64,000 bases of DNA from contig NZ_RHQN01000001.1 of NCBI RefSeq assembly GCF_003935425.1, positions 248,001-312,000 of the forward strand, given 5' to 3'. The notes beneath the pieces are model-generated. The model was not told the DNA's origin, searched no databases, and saw only the letters and a list, made by a program, of their open reading frames with translations. Below are positions 53,875 to 63,488 of the stretch, piece by piece; the stretch's first letter is position 1, and each line of letters opens with the position of its first letter. Source of the stretch: Pseudomonas sp. v388 (GTDB lineage: Bacteria > Pseudomonadota > Gammaproteobacteria > Pseudomonadales > Pseudomonadaceae). A program made the translations under genes and the position numbers.

Positions 53875-55053
53875 TCAAGCACACGAGCGTGCCACTTCCC
53901 GGCTTTTGCCGAACCGCACCAGGCTCAGCAAACCGATGAACGCCATCGCAGCGCCCACCCACAGCGGCGCGCGCAGGCCGTGGCCCGCTTCGATGACTGC
54001 ACCACCGGCCCAACTGCCGAAGGCCAGTCCTGCTGTGATGACCGAGGTGTGCAGGGCATTGACCATGGCGGCAGGTTCGGCGGCTTTCATGACCCGTGCG
54101 ACCATCGCCGGGTTGAGCGCGACGCCGGTCAGGCCCAGCGCCATGAAGCAGGCCAGGTTCAGCCACAGGTGGTCGCCCGCCAGCGCGAAACCGCCCAGTG
54201 CCACGACCATCACCCCCAGGCCCCAGACCACTGCGGGGATGGTGTAACGGTCGGCGAAGCGTCCCACGATGATATTGCCCACCACGTTGGCCACGCCGTA
54301 CAGCGCGAGCAGCGGAGCAACATTGGCCGGTGCGATACCCACTTCCTGGATCAGGATCGGTGCGCAATAGCTGAAGGCAGCAAAGGTGGCGCCGATGATC
54401 AGGCCGCTGGTGATATAGGCGCCCCACAGGCTGCCGTTTTTCAGGGCCGCCCACTGGCGACGCAACGGTGGCTCGCTGCCGGCTTCGGCGGTCGGCAGGC
54501 GACTGGCCGCCAATCCCGTGCAGATCAGCGCCAATACCACCACCAGCCACGAACTGGCACGCCAGCCGAAATGCTGCTCGGCCCAGGCCGTCATCGGCAC
54601 GCCGATAACCGGTGACAGCATCAAACCGGCCAGCACCACCGAAATCGCCCGGCCACGTGCCTGGGCAGGCACCAGTCCGGCGCACAGGGTCATGCACAAG
54701 CCGATGCACGCCGCACTGGACACGCCCATGAGAACTCGCGCCAGCGCCAGCACCGTATAGCTCTGGGCGGAAGCAGCCAGCGCACCGGCCGCAACGTACA
54801 CCGCCAGCAATCCGACCAGTGCCCGCTTGTTGCTGATCCCACGGGAAAGCAGCAGCATCGTCACCGGCGGCCCGCCCAGCGCCATGCCCAGGGCATAGAA
54901 GGCAATCAGATTGCCGACCTTGGCCAGACTCACCGAGAACGCATCGGCCAGCGCGGGCATCATCCCCGCCACCATGAACTCGGCCGTCACCAGGGAAAAG
55001 ATCGTCAAACCCAGCAGGTAGACAGTGGAAGGTAGCTTGTAGCGGGTGGTCAT
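53875..55053 (-). CDS. MFS transporter, AraJ/DHA1-like
   Basis: A 392-residue transporter with twelve hydrophobic segments. It opens STVYLLGLTIFSLVTAEFMV, with the TAEF motif, and has FYALGMALGGPPV and a loop RFADRYT near the second half, placing it among AraJ/DHA1 exporters for sugars or drugs. ATG 55053 has GAGG five bases upstream; ATG 55068 and TTG 55074 are alternatives. It ends 13 bases after the transglycosylase gene, convergent with it. Confidence 0.85.
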   Translation of the reverse strand: MTTRYKLPSTVYLLGLTIFSLVTAEFMVAGMMPALADAFSVSLAKVGNLIAFYALGMALGGPPVTMLLLSRGISNKRALVGLLAVYVAAGALAASAQSYTVLALARVLMGVSSAACIGLCMTLCAGLVPAQARGRAISVVLAGLMLSPVIGVPMTAWAEQHFGWRASSWLVVVLALICTGLAASRLPTAEAGSEPPLRRQWAALKNGSLWGAYITSGLIIGATFAAFSYCAPILIQEVGIAPANVAPLLALYGVANVVGNIIVGRFADRYTIPAVVWGLGVMVVALGGFALAGDHLWLNLACFMALGLTGVALNPAMVARVMKAAEPAAMVNALHTSVITAGLAFGSWAGGAVIEAGHGLRAPLWVGAAMAFIGLLSLVRFGKSREVARSCA

Positions 55054-55150
55054 AAATGCCTCAGACATACACAAAGCCCGCCACCCTAGGGATTGTGGAC
55101 CGGTTGGTCAAATGCAAGCGCAGGGTGCGGTCAGGGTACGCACGATCCCC

Positions 55151-55177
55151 TGGGCGCCAGCTGGCTGGCGAAGCGGC
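55151..55177. repeat. single REP-like element
   Basis: GGGCGCCAGCTGGCTGGCGA, followed by AGCGG, fits the REP pattern. It lies just upstream of the truncated ArgE-like fragment, where the missing 5' part of that gene would be. Confidence 0.45.
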
Positions 55178-55191
55178 CGCTCAGACCATGG

Positions 55192-55635
55192 GGCTCGGAA
55201 GCCGGCAGCGACCCGTCGCACATCGACGCCTGTCGCTTCGACTTTGAAATCCGCGCCTTGCCGGCGCTTGACCCGTGGCAGGTGGCCGAGCAACTGCGCG
55301 ACTACGCCGAACACGCATTGCTGCCAGCCATGCGAGCGGTCAGTGGCCAGAGCGACATCCGCTTCACCGAGCTTTCCAGCTACCCCGGCCTGGTCACTGC
55401 GGCGCACAGCCAGGCGGCGCAATGGGTCGCGCAATTCAGCGGGTGCGCAGAGTTCGGCACGGTGGCGTTCGGCACCGAAGGCGGGTTGTTCGACCAGGCC
55501 GGTATTCCCACTGTGGTCTGTGGGCCGGGCAGCATGGATCAAGGGCACAAGCCGGACGAGTACGTGAGCATCGCGCAACTGGACGCCTGCGACCGGATGC
55601 TTGAACGGGTACTGGCGTTCGTTTGCGCAGCCTGA
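55192..55635 (+). pseudogene. C-terminal remnant of an ArgE-like (M20) acetylornithine deacetylase
   Basis: The frame encodes the C-terminal third of an M20-family acetylornithine deacetylase. CRFDFEIRALP at its start and FGTEGGLFDQAGIPTVVCGP, then MDQGHKPDEYVSI match the ArgE dimerisation and second-metal regions. The N-terminal metal-binding half is absent: upstream DNA is a REP-like repeat and then the divergent MFS gene. There is no plausible start and no frameshift within the remnant. It looks like a deletion relic. Confidence 0.75.
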
Positions 55636-55647
55636 CATGAGCGGGCG

Positions 55648-56040
55648 TCAGTCTTCGCGACGCCCTGACGCCTCACGATCCCGTTCATAGCGCCTGGGCA
55701 CAGGGAACGCCGGCAGCCAGGCCTCGCGGCGCACGGTCCAGCATTCGTAGGTCGGCGCCAGCTGGTCCGGGGCGTCCAGCGCGCCAAGGCTCACTTCGAC
55801 CTCATCGCCGGCGCGGGCAAAGACCGACGAGCCGCAGCGCGGGCAGAAGCAGCGCCCGGCGTAGTCGTGGGTTTCGCCGCTGATGGTGACTGCACTCGCT
55901 GGAAAGATCGCCGCCGCATAGAACAACGCGCCATGGTGCTTGCGGCAGTCCAGACAGTGACACAGGCCGACCCGGTAAGGCCGGCCCGACGCTTGGAGCC
56001 TGACGTCGCCGCACAGGCAACCTCCGGTGAACGTATCCAT
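55648..56040 (-). CDS. GFA-family (DUF636) protein
   Basis: A 130-residue zinc protein of the glutathione-dependent formaldehyde-activating (GFA) fold. Zinc-ligand cysteines are in GGCLCGDVRL, GLCHCLDCRKHHG and FCPRCGSSVF. AAGGAGG precedes ATG 56040. Most GFA-like paralogues have no proven activity, so a formaldehyde role is not assumed. It overlaps nothing and lies 12 bases past the ArgE relic. Confidence 0.88.
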   Translation of the reverse strand: MDTFTGGCLCGDVRLQASGRPYRVGLCHCLDCRKHHGALFYAAAIFPASAVTISGETHDYAGRCFCPRCGSSVFARAGDEVEVSLGALDAPDQLAPTYECWTVRREAWLPAFPVPRRYERDREASGRRED

Positions 56041-56124
56041 GCCGCGCCTCCTTTGCTGAAATGATCGGCAGACCACTCAGGCTAGCAGGCCATCGGCATA
56101 GGCGCGCTGTGCGCTGACCGGCGT

Positions 56125-56520
56125 TCAGCGCGAAACGAGCTGCTGTTCGATGGCCGCCTTGTCCAGCACCGACCATACCTGGGCGATACGCCCGTTCTCC
56201 AGCTCGTAGAAGACGTTTTCGGCAAAGCATACCCGCCGGCCGTTGACGGGCAGGTTCAGAAAAGTCTCGGCCGGGTGGCAGTCGAAGTGCAGGCGGGCGG
56301 CAAGGGTGTTGCCTTCGCAGACCAGGCGCTCGACACAAAAGCGCAGGTCGGGAATGTCGCGGTAGTCCTGCTCCAGCATCTGCCGATAGCCGGCCAGCCC
56401 CAGCGGCCGTGCGTTGTGCATGACCTCGCGGCCGACAAAATCGCCGAGGCAGGCCCAGTCCCGGGCATTCAGGCAGGCGAGGTAGGCGTCATAGAAATCG
56501 GCAAGCTCGCGGGGTGTCAT
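56125..56520 (-). CDS. SnoaL-like (NTF2-fold) protein
   Basis: A 131-residue protein with an NTF2-like fold of the SnoaL polyketide-cyclase group: RELADFYDAYLACLNARDW at the start, GLAGYRQMLEQDYRDIPDLR in the middle, and RVCFAENVFYELENGRIAQV with the typical end strand. It may be an enzyme or a binding protein for a small hydrophobic ligand; the function is unknown. ATG 56520 has GGAG six bases upstream; ATG 56532 also opens the frame. It follows the LysE-type gene on the same strand. Confidence 0.75.
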   Translation of the reverse strand: MTPRELADFYDAYLACLNARDWACLGDFVGREVMHNARPLGLAGYRQMLEQDYRDIPDLRFCVERLVCEGNTLAARLHFDCHPAETFLNLPVNGRRVCFAENVFYELENGRIAQVWSVLDKAAIEQQLVSR

Positions 56521-56535
56521 GTGTGGCTCCATCGA

Positions 56536-57156
56536 TCAGCGTTTACTCAATGCCAGGCGCGCCGCGAACAGGACAAAAATCAGCCCGGTGGTGCGATCCA
56601 TCCACTTGATCACCGGCCCGCGACGCAACACGCCGGCCAACGGCTGGGTCGCAGCAATCAACGTCATCGACCACAGCAAACCGATCACCACATGGATGGC
56701 GACCAGGCCGAAGGTCCAGGCCACCAGCGGCGCACCCTGGGGAATGAACTGCGGCAGGAATGACACGTAGAAAATACCGATCTTGGGATTGAGCAGGTTG
56801 CCGGTCACGCCCTTGAAGAACCAGCCGGTGCCGGGTTTGCGATCAGTCTGCATGGGCGACAGCGAAGTGCGCGGCCGCAGCAGCATGTTCAGCCCCAGCC
56901 AGCACAGATAAGCTGCACCGCAGTATTTGAGCAGGTTGAAGGCCAGTTCCGAGACCGCGATCAGCGCGCCTAGACCAAAGGCCACGGCGGCGCCCCACAA
57001 CAGGCAACCGACATTGATGCCCAGTGCGGCGCGCAGGGCCTGCTGCTTGCCTTCGACGGTGGCGGTTCGCAGAATCAAAGCTGTGTCCAGGCCGGGCGTA
57101 AGGGTCAGCAGTGTGGCGGCGAGGGTGAAGGCCAGCAGGTTGTCGGCGATGGACAT
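56536..57156 (-). CDS. LysE/RhtB-family amino-acid exporter
   Basis: A 206-residue inner-membrane exporter with six hydrophobic segments. LTLTPGLDTALILRTATVEG at residues 17-36 is the RhtB/LysE signature, AALGINVGCLLWG follows, and GVTGNLLNPKIGIFYVSFLP is the second conserved region. Such proteins export amino acids or their derivatives. It is followed by the SnoaL-like gene. Confidence 0.9.
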   Translation of the reverse strand: MSIADNLLAFTLAATLLTLTPGLDTALILRTATVEGKQQALRAALGINVGCLLWGAAVAFGLGALIAVSELAFNLLKYCGAAYLCWLGLNMLLRPRTSLSPMQTDRKPGTGWFFKGVTGNLLNPKIGIFYVSFLPQFIPQGAPLVAWTFGLVAIHVVIGLLWSMTLIAATQPLAGVLRRGPVIKWMDRTTGLIFVLFAARLALSKR

Positions 57157-57233
57157 GGGCGAATGACTTCAAAATGGGCGTGCCGGCACGTTAGCACGCC
57201 CAAGCGAGTGCAGCGACCGCCGGTCCGTCGAAT

Positions 57234-58034
57234 TCAGCCGCCGGTTTCCAGCCTTGCACGTCGGTACTCGTCCGGGCTTTCGCCGGTCAGCTTGCGGAAC
57301 ATACTGATGAACGACGACGAGCTGCTGTAACCCAGGTCCAGCGCGATGTGCTCGACCGTGGCGCCATTGCGCAGGTACTCCAGCGCCCGCACCACCATCA
57401 GCCGCTGCTTCCACTGCGCCAGCGACATCCCCAGGTCGCGATGGCAGCGGCGCAGCAGGGTTCTTTCAGTGGAGTTGGCCAGTCGCGCCCAGTCGCCCAG
57501 CGAACGGGAGTCGGACGGGTCACGCTCAAGCGCGGCCAGCACGGTGGCCAGGGCCGGGTCGCTGGAACCGGGCAACCAGGTGCCGGCCAGGGACGTCTGG
57601 CTCAGTTTGTCGACCAGGACCTGCAGCAGGCGGCTGTCTTCGGCGGTGTGTTCGGGTTGCGGCGGCGCTGCGCGAAGCTCGTCGAGCAACGCCCGGATCA
57701 AGGGCGTGATGGTCATCGCACAGGCTGCGGTCGGCAGCTTGCTGCACAGGTGCCTGGCCACGTACAGCGAGCAGTGACAGGCTTCCTGGCGATTGAGGCC
57801 TTGATGCTCGACCTGGGGCGGCAGCCAGACGCCGTATTGCGGTGGCGCGATGAAGTGATTGTCCGCCAGCCTGACCTCCATCACGCCACTGTAGGAATAC
57901 ACGAACTCTCCCCAAGGGTGCTGATGCACCGGATAGCTGGCCGACGCCGGCACTCGCGCGGCGCGGAAAAAGATCGGCGCCGGAATGGAGTCGGAGAACG
58001 GTGCGACGAGCAGGTGCACGGCGGGCTGGCTCAT
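57234..58034 (-). CDS. AraC-family regulator with cupin sensor
   Basis: A 266-residue regulator. The N-terminal cupin (YPVHQHPWGEFVYSYSG, then PPQYGVWLPPQVEHQG) is the ligand sensor. The C-terminal domain has two helix-turn-helices (LANSTERTLLRRCHRDLGMS; IALDLGYSSSSSFISMFRKL). It is divergent from the EamA-type exporter at 58156, which is its probable target (inference). Confidence 0.9.
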   Translation of the reverse strand: MSQPAVHLLVAPFSDSIPAPIFFRAARVPASASYPVHQHPWGEFVYSYSGVMEVRLADNHFIAPPQYGVWLPPQVEHQGLNRQEACHCSLYVARHLCSKLPTAACAMTITPLIRALLDELRAAPPQPEHTAEDSRLLQVLVDKLSQTSLAGTWLPGSSDPALATVLAALERDPSDSRSLGDWARLANSTERTLLRRCHRDLGMSLAQWKQRLMVVRALEYLRNGATVEHIALDLGYSSSSSFISMFRKLTGESPDEYRRARLETGG

Positions 58035-58155
58035 GGTGACACCTTCGATTCGTGAGCGAATGGCGATTATGCGCTATCGGCTGGCGTTTTGAAGCTATAT
58101 CCCGCGTATCCGCCTGCCACAGACTGGGCACATCTTCATTTCGGGATGGCGCATC

Positions 58156-59094
58156 GTGGACACTCGTAAGCCGATCGACAGCCAGGCCGCGGCACTGATG
58201 ACCTTGCTGTGTGCCATCTGGGGCCTGCAGCAAGTGGCAATCAAGGCGGCCGCTCCGGATATCGCCCCGGTTCTGCAGGTGGCCTTACGGTCCGGAATCG
58301 CCAGTGTTCTGGTGGCGCTGCTGCTGATCATGCGGCGCGATACCCTGAATCGAAGCGTGAGTACCTGGCGCGCCGGGCTGGCGGTGGGCGTGCTGTACAC
58401 CCTGGAATTCGTCGCCGTGGCCGAAGGGCTGCGTTTTACCTCGGCCGCGCATATGGTGATTTTCCTCTACACCGCGCCCATTTTCGCCGCCCTCGGCCTG
58501 CATTTCCGGTTTCCGAGCGAGCGCCTGACCGCGCTGCAATGGACCGGTATTCTGATCGCGTTCTGCGGCGTGGTTCTGGCGTTCCAGTCCCCGGCGCCCC
58601 CCGGCGTTTCAGCCAGCGAACAGCGCCTGGGCGATGCGCTCGGGCTGGCCGGCGCGGTGTTCTGGGGCGCGACGACCCTGACCATTCGCTGTTCCAACCT
58701 GTCCAACGCTCCGGCGCCGCTGGCATTGTTGTACCAACTGGCGGCCGCGTTCGTCATTCTGATACTGGTGGCCTGGCTGAGCGGCCAGACCCAGGTGCAC
58801 GTGAGCACCGTTGCCGTCGCCAGCCTCACGTTCCAGACCCTGGCGGTGTCGTTGTTCAGCTTCCTCACCTGGCTGTGGTTGCTGCGCCGCTATCTTGCGT
58901 CGAGACTGGGCGTGCTGTCGTTCATGACGCCGTTGTTCGGCGTCGCATTCGGCGTCGGCCTGCTGGACGAACAGCTGGAGCTTTCGTTCATCCTCGGTGC
59001 GCTGCTGGTGCTGGCAGGCATTGTGATGGTCAGCGGCCGGGATCTGCTGCAGCGCAATGCGGCTCGGCGCGCCATGTCTACCCCGAATCCGTAG
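58156..59094 (+). CDS. EamA/DMT-family exporter
   Basis: A 312-residue inner-membrane protein with ten hydrophobic segments and two EamA repeats. The first starts near AALMTLLCAIWGLQQVAIKA, the second near DALGLAGAVFWGATTLTI. Such transporters export amino acids or metabolites. The start is GTG at 58156. It is divergent from the AraC regulator with 121 bases between them. Confidence 0.88.
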   Translation: MDTRKPIDSQAAALMTLLCAIWGLQQVAIKAAAPDIAPVLQVALRSGIASVLVALLLIMRRDTLNRSVSTWRAGLAVGVLYTLEFVAVAEGLRFTSAAHMVIFLYTAPIFAALGLHFRFPSERLTALQWTGILIAFCGVVLAFQSPAPPGVSASEQRLGDALGLAGAVFWGATTLTIRCSNLSNAPAPLALLYQLAAAFVILILVAWLSGQTQVHVSTVAVASLTFQTLAVSLFSFLTWLWLLRRYLASRLGVLSFMTPLFGVAFGVGLLDEQLELSFILGALLVLAGIVMVSGRDLLQRNAARRAMSTPNP

Positions 59095-59148
59095 GCGCCA
59101 ACTGGCCGACGCCTGGGGGACTGGGCGCATTGGGTCCTTCCGTGCGGT

Positions 59149-60417
59149 TCAAAACCGGTCCAGCCGATACGCATCCAGCGATGGCTGCTTGCGGCTTCGG
59201 GCCAGCGCCAGGTCTGCGATCCATTCGGCGGTAATCGCCGCTTGGGTCAGCCCCAGATGTTGATGGCCGAACGCCAATAACACTCGCGCATCGCACGCCC
59301 GGTCGATGATCGGCAGCGAATCGGGCAGGGAAGGGCGGAAGCCCATCCAGGGTGTCGCGCCTTCGACGTTCAGATCTTCGCGAAACAACCCCTTGCTCAA
59401 CCGATGCAACTGCCAGGCGCGTCCCATATTCGGCGGGCGATGCAGGCCGGCGAACTCCACCGTGCCGGCCAGCCGCAAGCCTTCACTCATCGGCGTCATG
59501 ATGAACCGGCGCTCCAGCGACGTGACCGCGAACGGCAATCGCCCATGCTCGTGGGGCAGCATCAGGTGATAACCGCGTTCGGTTTCCAGCGGAACCTGTT
59601 TGCCGGTCAATTGGCGGGTCAGGGCAGCTGAATGTGCACCGCAGGCAATCAGCACTTGAGCGGCCTGGATGCGGCCGTCAAATGTCCTTAATACCACCCC
59701 ATTGCTTCGCGTTTCACCGTGGATGACCTCCCGCGTGTGAAACCGCACGCCGGCGGCGTGCGCCGAGTCGACCAGGGCGCACAGCACCAGGTACGGGTCG
59801 AGCACATGGGCAGTGGCCGGGAAAAACAGACCGCCCTGCAGCCCTTTGCTCAACTGCGGCGCCGCATCCTGCACGGCCTGGGCCTGCCATCGATCGACCG
59901 GTACGCCTTGGCGGAACAGGCTGGCCTGCAAGGCCTCGACCGACTGACGGGACTCGGCGCGTTCAAACACCAGCAGGGAGCCGTCTTCGCGCAGCAGGTC
60001 GCGCCGCCCGACGCTTCCGAGCAGGCGTCGCCACGCTTCGAGGCTGGGTTCGTTGAGACCTCGAAGCCCTTGCACGGTGCGCTGATAAGGCGCAGTCCGC
60101 AGGTTCAACAGCAACCGGGCGAACCAGGGCAGGGCCGGCGGCAGATAGCGCCAGTCCAGGCGCAGCGGCCCCAAGGGGTCCAGCAACATGCCGGGCAGAC
60201 GTTTGACGAGTGACAGGTCGGCGATGGGAAACACCTGCTCGGTCGCCAGATGCCCGGCATTGCCATACGACGCGCCGCGACCGGGTTCCTGGGCGTCGAT
60301 GACCAGCACCCGGCGACCCTGGCGCGCCAACGCCAAGGCGCAGGCGACGCCGATGATGCCGGCGCCCACCACGGCAATGTCGGTGGTCAGCGGCGTGCCC
60401 TGGCTTTGGGCCGTCAT
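59149..60417 (-). CDS. D-hydroxyproline dehydrogenase-like FAD oxidoreductase
   Basis: A 422-residue DAO-fold flavoprotein: FAD motif DIAVVGAGIIGVACALALAR near the N-terminus and a C-terminal segment FGHQHLGLTQAAITAEWIAD. By position, this is the step that oxidises cis-4-hydroxy-D-proline to 1-pyrroline-4-hydroxy-2-carboxylate, as a single-chain dehydrogenase like that of P. putida. In P. aeruginosa the same step uses a three-subunit enzyme. It is the last gene of the operon and overlaps the deaminase gene by four bases (ATGA). Confidence 0.82.
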   Translation of the reverse strand: MTAQSQGTPLTTDIAVVGAGIIGVACALALARQGRRVLVIDAQEPGRGASYGNAGHLATEQVFPIADLSLVKRLPGMLLDPLGPLRLDWRYLPPALPWFARLLLNLRTAPYQRTVQGLRGLNEPSLEAWRRLLGSVGRRDLLREDGSLLVFERAESRQSVEALQASLFRQGVPVDRWQAQAVQDAAPQLSKGLQGGLFFPATAHVLDPYLVLCALVDSAHAAGVRFHTREVIHGETRSNGVVLRTFDGRIQAAQVLIACGAHSAALTRQLTGKQVPLETERGYHLMLPHEHGRLPFAVTSLERRFIMTPMSEGLRLAGTVEFAGLHRPPNMGRAWQLHRLSKGLFREDLNVEGATPWMGFRPSLPDSLPIIDRACDARVLLAFGHQHLGLTQAAITAEWIADLALARSRKQPSLDAYRLDRF

Positions 60418-61361
60418 GAAATCAGCGTCTGCTCAGCCGACCAGTTGGCGTACCATGTCCGGAACAGCCTGTACTGGCTTTCGGCGTAGCGCCGCTGGGC
60501 GTCGCTCAACAGGTCGGTGTCGTTGAAGTGCAGTTCATAGCCGGTGTCGCCGTTGAGTACCATCAAGTGCTTGTAATAGAGCACCAGGTCGCAGCCCTCA
60601 TCGAACGAAGACAGCACCGCCAGCGCCGATTCAAGCTCACCGGCCAGTCGCCTGGCCCGAGCGTCTCCTTGCGCCGCTAGCCTGCTCAAGGCCACCAGTT
60701 GCAACACTTCGCGGGGCAGGGCGTTGCCGACTCCGGTGATGGCGCCGGTGGCATTGCAGTTGACGAAGCCATGCACCACTTGCGTGTCGACGCCCACCAT
60801 CAGGCTGACGTTCTCGTCTTTGGATGTGATGTGTTCGGCGGCATAGCGCAGGTCGGCAGCGCCGCCGAATTCCTTGAAGCCGATCAGGTTCGGATAGGTG
60901 CGGCGCAGTTCGAAGAACAGCTCGGCGCGGGTCGCAAAGCCGTAATACGGACTGTTGTAGATCACCGCCGGCAATTGCGGCGCGGCCGAGAGAATGGCCG
61001 AGAAATGGGCTTTTTGTGCCGCCGCCGAGGCGCCGCGGGACAGCACCCGTGGAATCACCATCAGGCCGTGGGCACCGACGTGGGCGGCATGGGCCGCATG
61101 GGAAATCGCCTCACGGCTGTTGATCGCGCCGGTGCCGACGATGGTCGGTACGCCTGCCGCCACCAGTCGCGCCACGCCTTCCTGACGCTGACTTTCGCTA
61201 AGCAACGGCCAGTCGCCCATGGAGCCGCAATACACCACTGCGCGCATGCCGATATCGACCAGTTCCCGGCCCTTGGCGACCAGGGCGTCGAAGTCCGGCT
61301 GGCGCTCGGCGGTGCAAGGGGTCATCAGTGCAGGGATACAGCCGCTGAAGATGTCGTTCAT
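60414..61361 (-). CDS. lhpC: 1-pyrroline-4-hydroxy-2-carboxylate deaminase (DapA family)
   Basis: A 315-residue member of the DapA/NAL aldolase superfamily. Substrate loop YCGSMGDWPLL, Tyr in VIYNSPYYG and Schiff-base Lys in NLIGFKEFGG identify it. In the hydroxyproline pathway it deaminates and dehydrates the pyrroline to 2-oxoglutarate semialdehyde. It lies between the epimerase and the oxidase, which decides the assignment. ATG 61361 is chosen; the TTG at 61376 also opens the frame. Confidence 0.85.
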   Translation of the reverse strand: MNDIFSGCIPALMTPCTAERQPDFDALVAKGRELVDIGMRAVVYCGSMGDWPLLSESQRQEGVARLVAAGVPTIVGTGAINSREAISHAAHAAHVGAHGLMVIPRVLSRGASAAAQKAHFSAILSAAPQLPAVIYNSPYYGFATRAELFFELRRTYPNLIGFKEFGGAADLRYAAEHITSKDENVSLMVGVDTQVVHGFVNCNATGAITGVGNALPREVLQLVALSRLAAQGDARARRLAGELESALAVLSSFDEGCDLVLYYKHLMVLNGDTGYELHFNDTDLLSDAQRRYAESQYRLFRTWYANWSAEQTLIS

Positions 61362-61384
61362 GGTCGTTTCTCTCAAGAGTGAGT

Positions 61385-62326
61385 TCAGATGCCCCAGGCA
61401 AAAGGGTCCTGTTCGTCGATCAGCAGCGTGCTGTCAGCGGTCATGTAGGCACGGCCGGTAATGAACGGGCGCACGCGGCCGACTTGCCATGGATCTTCGT
61501 GCCACTCGTAGCGGGCCTCGAAGCGGCTGCCGGTAATGCCGGCCTGAACCCATGGCTCGCCTTCGGCCAGCTTGCCGTCCGCCGCCAGACACGCCAGTTT
61601 GGCGCTGGTGCCGGTGCCGCAAGGCGAGCGGTCGTAAGCCTTGCCGGGGCACATGACAAAGTTGCGGCTGTCGGCCTGATCGTCCTCGGCAAACAGTTCG
61701 ACGTGGTCGATCAACGCGCCGTCCGCGCCATGAATGCCCTGTGCCTCAAGGGCCTGGAGCATCGCCCAGGTGAATGCCGTCAGCCGCTCGACGTTGTCCA
61801 GTTGCAGGGGCAGGCCGTGTTCGGACACCAGGAAAAACCAGTTGCCGCCCCAGGCCACGTCGCCCAGGAATCGGCCATATCCGGGCACTTCCACCGCGAC
61901 CTGTTTATGCAACCGGTAAGCAGGGACATTGCCCACTGTCACCGCACCATCCTCATGCAGCATCGCGCTGACCTGGCCCACCGGCGTATCGATCCGATGC
62001 AGGCCGGGGCCGATTAGCCCCAGATGATGCAGCGATGCGACCAGCCCGATGGTGCCGTGGCCGCACATGCCCAGGTAGCCGCTGTTATTGAAGAAAATCA
62101 CGCCGCAGGTGGCCTGGGGCGACTCCGCTTCGCAATACAGGGCGCCGACCAGCACATCATTGCCCCGAGGCTCCAGCAGGCATGCGCGGCGCCAGTGGTC
62201 GTGGTGGTCGCGCAAGGCATCGCGCTTTTCGGCAACGGTGCGCCCGGGCAGTTCTGGGAAACCGGTAATCACCAGGCGCGTGGGTTCGCCGCCGGTGTGG
62301 GAGTCGATGACGTGAATCGTTTTCAT
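61385..62326 (-). CDS. lhpA: 4-hydroxyproline 2-epimerase
   Basis: A 313-residue proline-racemase-family enzyme converting trans-4-hydroxy-L-proline to cis-4-hydroxy-D-proline. Both catalytic cysteines are present: Cys88 in GMCGHGTIG and Cys236 in [10 protein letters not shown], numbered exactly as in P. aeruginosa hydroxyproline epimerase when ATG 62326 is used. [19 protein letters not shown] is the standard N-terminus. It is the first gene of the operon, 23 bases before the deaminase. The frame open to 62407 is not used. Confidence 0.93.
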   Translation of the reverse strand: MKTIHVIDSHTGGEPTRLVITGFPELPGRTVAEKRDALRDHHDHWRRACLLEPRGNDVLVGALYCEAESPQATCGVIFFNNSGYLGMCGHGTIGLVASLHHLGLIGPGLHRIDTPVGQVSAMLHEDGAVTVGNVPAYRLHKQVAVEVPGYGRFLGDVAWGGNWFFLVSEHGLPLQLDNVERLTAFTWAMLQALEAQGIHGADGALIDHVELFAEDDQADSRNFVMCPGKAYDRSPCGTGTSAKLACLAADGKLAEGEPWVQAGITGSRFEARYEWHEDPWQVGRVRPFITGRAYMTADSTLLIDEQDPFAWGI

Positions 62327-62528
62327 AGCGTCGACGGCATGGCCGCACCCCGCAGGTGGTGGATGGTCGCTTGGTCTGAACGGATGGCGCAGACACAGTG
62401 AACCCACGGGCGGCTGGATGCTTGATGATTTTCATCACCGTCGGTGACGAAATCGGCACAGTGACGGTTTCGTGCCGCCGCGCCGAGGTGCTAGATTCGC
62501 GGCTGTTGCTCCGACTAAAAGGTGATCA

Positions 62529-63308
62529 ATGACACCCGCCGCGCTTGCGAAGCTGTGCCACGCAGACGGTCCGGGCCGACCGGCCAGCATCGAAGACCTG
62601 CTCAACGCTGTGGCGCCGTTGCTGCCGCTGCTGGATGCGATCCCCAACGCAGTGATTTTCATCAAGGACGTGCAGGCCCGTTACCTGATGGCCAACCACA
62701 CGCTGGTCCAGCGCTGCGGGTTGAAGCAGTTGCAGCCGCTGCTGGGAAAAACCAGCGCCCAGGTCTTTCCCGAACAGTTGGGCCCCGGCTACACCGAGCA
62801 AGACCGACGCGTGCTGGAGCAGGGGCTGGTGCTGGAAAACCAGCTGGAGCTGCACTTGTACGGCAGTCGCGAGCCGGGTTGGTGCCTGACCCACAAGCGG
62901 CCCATTCACGACGCGCACAACCGGATCATCGGGCTGGCAGGGATTTCCGTCGACCTGCAGACCGCCAGCGACAGCCACCCGGCGTATCAACGGCTGGCGG
63001 CGGTGGACGAGCACATCCGCAGACATTTTGACCGGCCGGTCGCGATGAGCGAACTGACCCGGATTGCAGGGATTTCGGTGGCGCAACTGGAGCGCTACTG
63101 CAAACGGGTGTTCCACCTGACCCCGCGGCAGATGATCCACAAGGTTCGGCTCGAACACGCCCATCGCCTGCTGCTCACCGATCTGCCGATCACCGAAATC
63201 GCGATGCAATGCGGCTATACCGACCACAGCGCGTTTTCCCGCCAGTTCAAAACCCTCACCGGCTTCACGCCCCGCCAGTACCGCCAGGCGACGGGTGAGG
63301 GAACCTGA
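62529..63308 (+). CDS. PAS-AraC regulator, probable hydroxyproline regulator
   Basis: A 259-residue regulator. A PAS-like sensor (about residues 30-140: LLDAIPNAVIFIKDVQARYL; ending IIGLAGISVDLQ) precedes an AraC domain with two helix-turn-helices (ELTRIAGISVAQLERYCKRV; ITEIAMQCGYTDHSAFSRQF). It is divergent from the epimerase operon, with 202 bases between starts, and is the likely activator of that operon, like LhpR of P. aeruginosa (inference). AAAAGGTG precedes ATG 62529. Confidence 0.87.
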   Translation: MTPAALAKLCHADGPGRPASIEDLLNAVAPLLPLLDAIPNAVIFIKDVQARYLMANHTLVQRCGLKQLQPLLGKTSAQVFPEQLGPGYTEQDRRVLEQGLVLENQLELHLYGSREPGWCLTHKRPIHDAHNRIIGLAGISVDLQTASDSHPAYQRLAAVDEHIRRHFDRPVAMSELTRIAGISVAQLERYCKRVFHLTPRQMIHKVRLEHAHRLLLTDLPITEIAMQCGYTDHSAFSRQFKTLTGFTPRQYRQATGEGT

Positions 63309-63488
63309 TCGGGTTTTGCTGCCGCTGCGCAGCGGATCGCCAGCAGGACGGCCGCCCACTGGCCTCCAAAGGGCACGCTGCCCTCATTGAAGGGGCTTAT
63401 GGTGGCGAAGCTGCATCGATTCGTCGCGCATTCGGACCTGATCGAGGCAATCGACGGGCTTGCCGTAGTCTCGGGGAATCGGTCATGC

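Noticed and set aside
63309-63450. Further REPIN between the AraC and LysR genes
   Set aside because: TCGCCAGCAGGACGG and TGGTGGCGAAGC are only weakly REP-like and not convincingly inverted, so the stretch is left unassigned.
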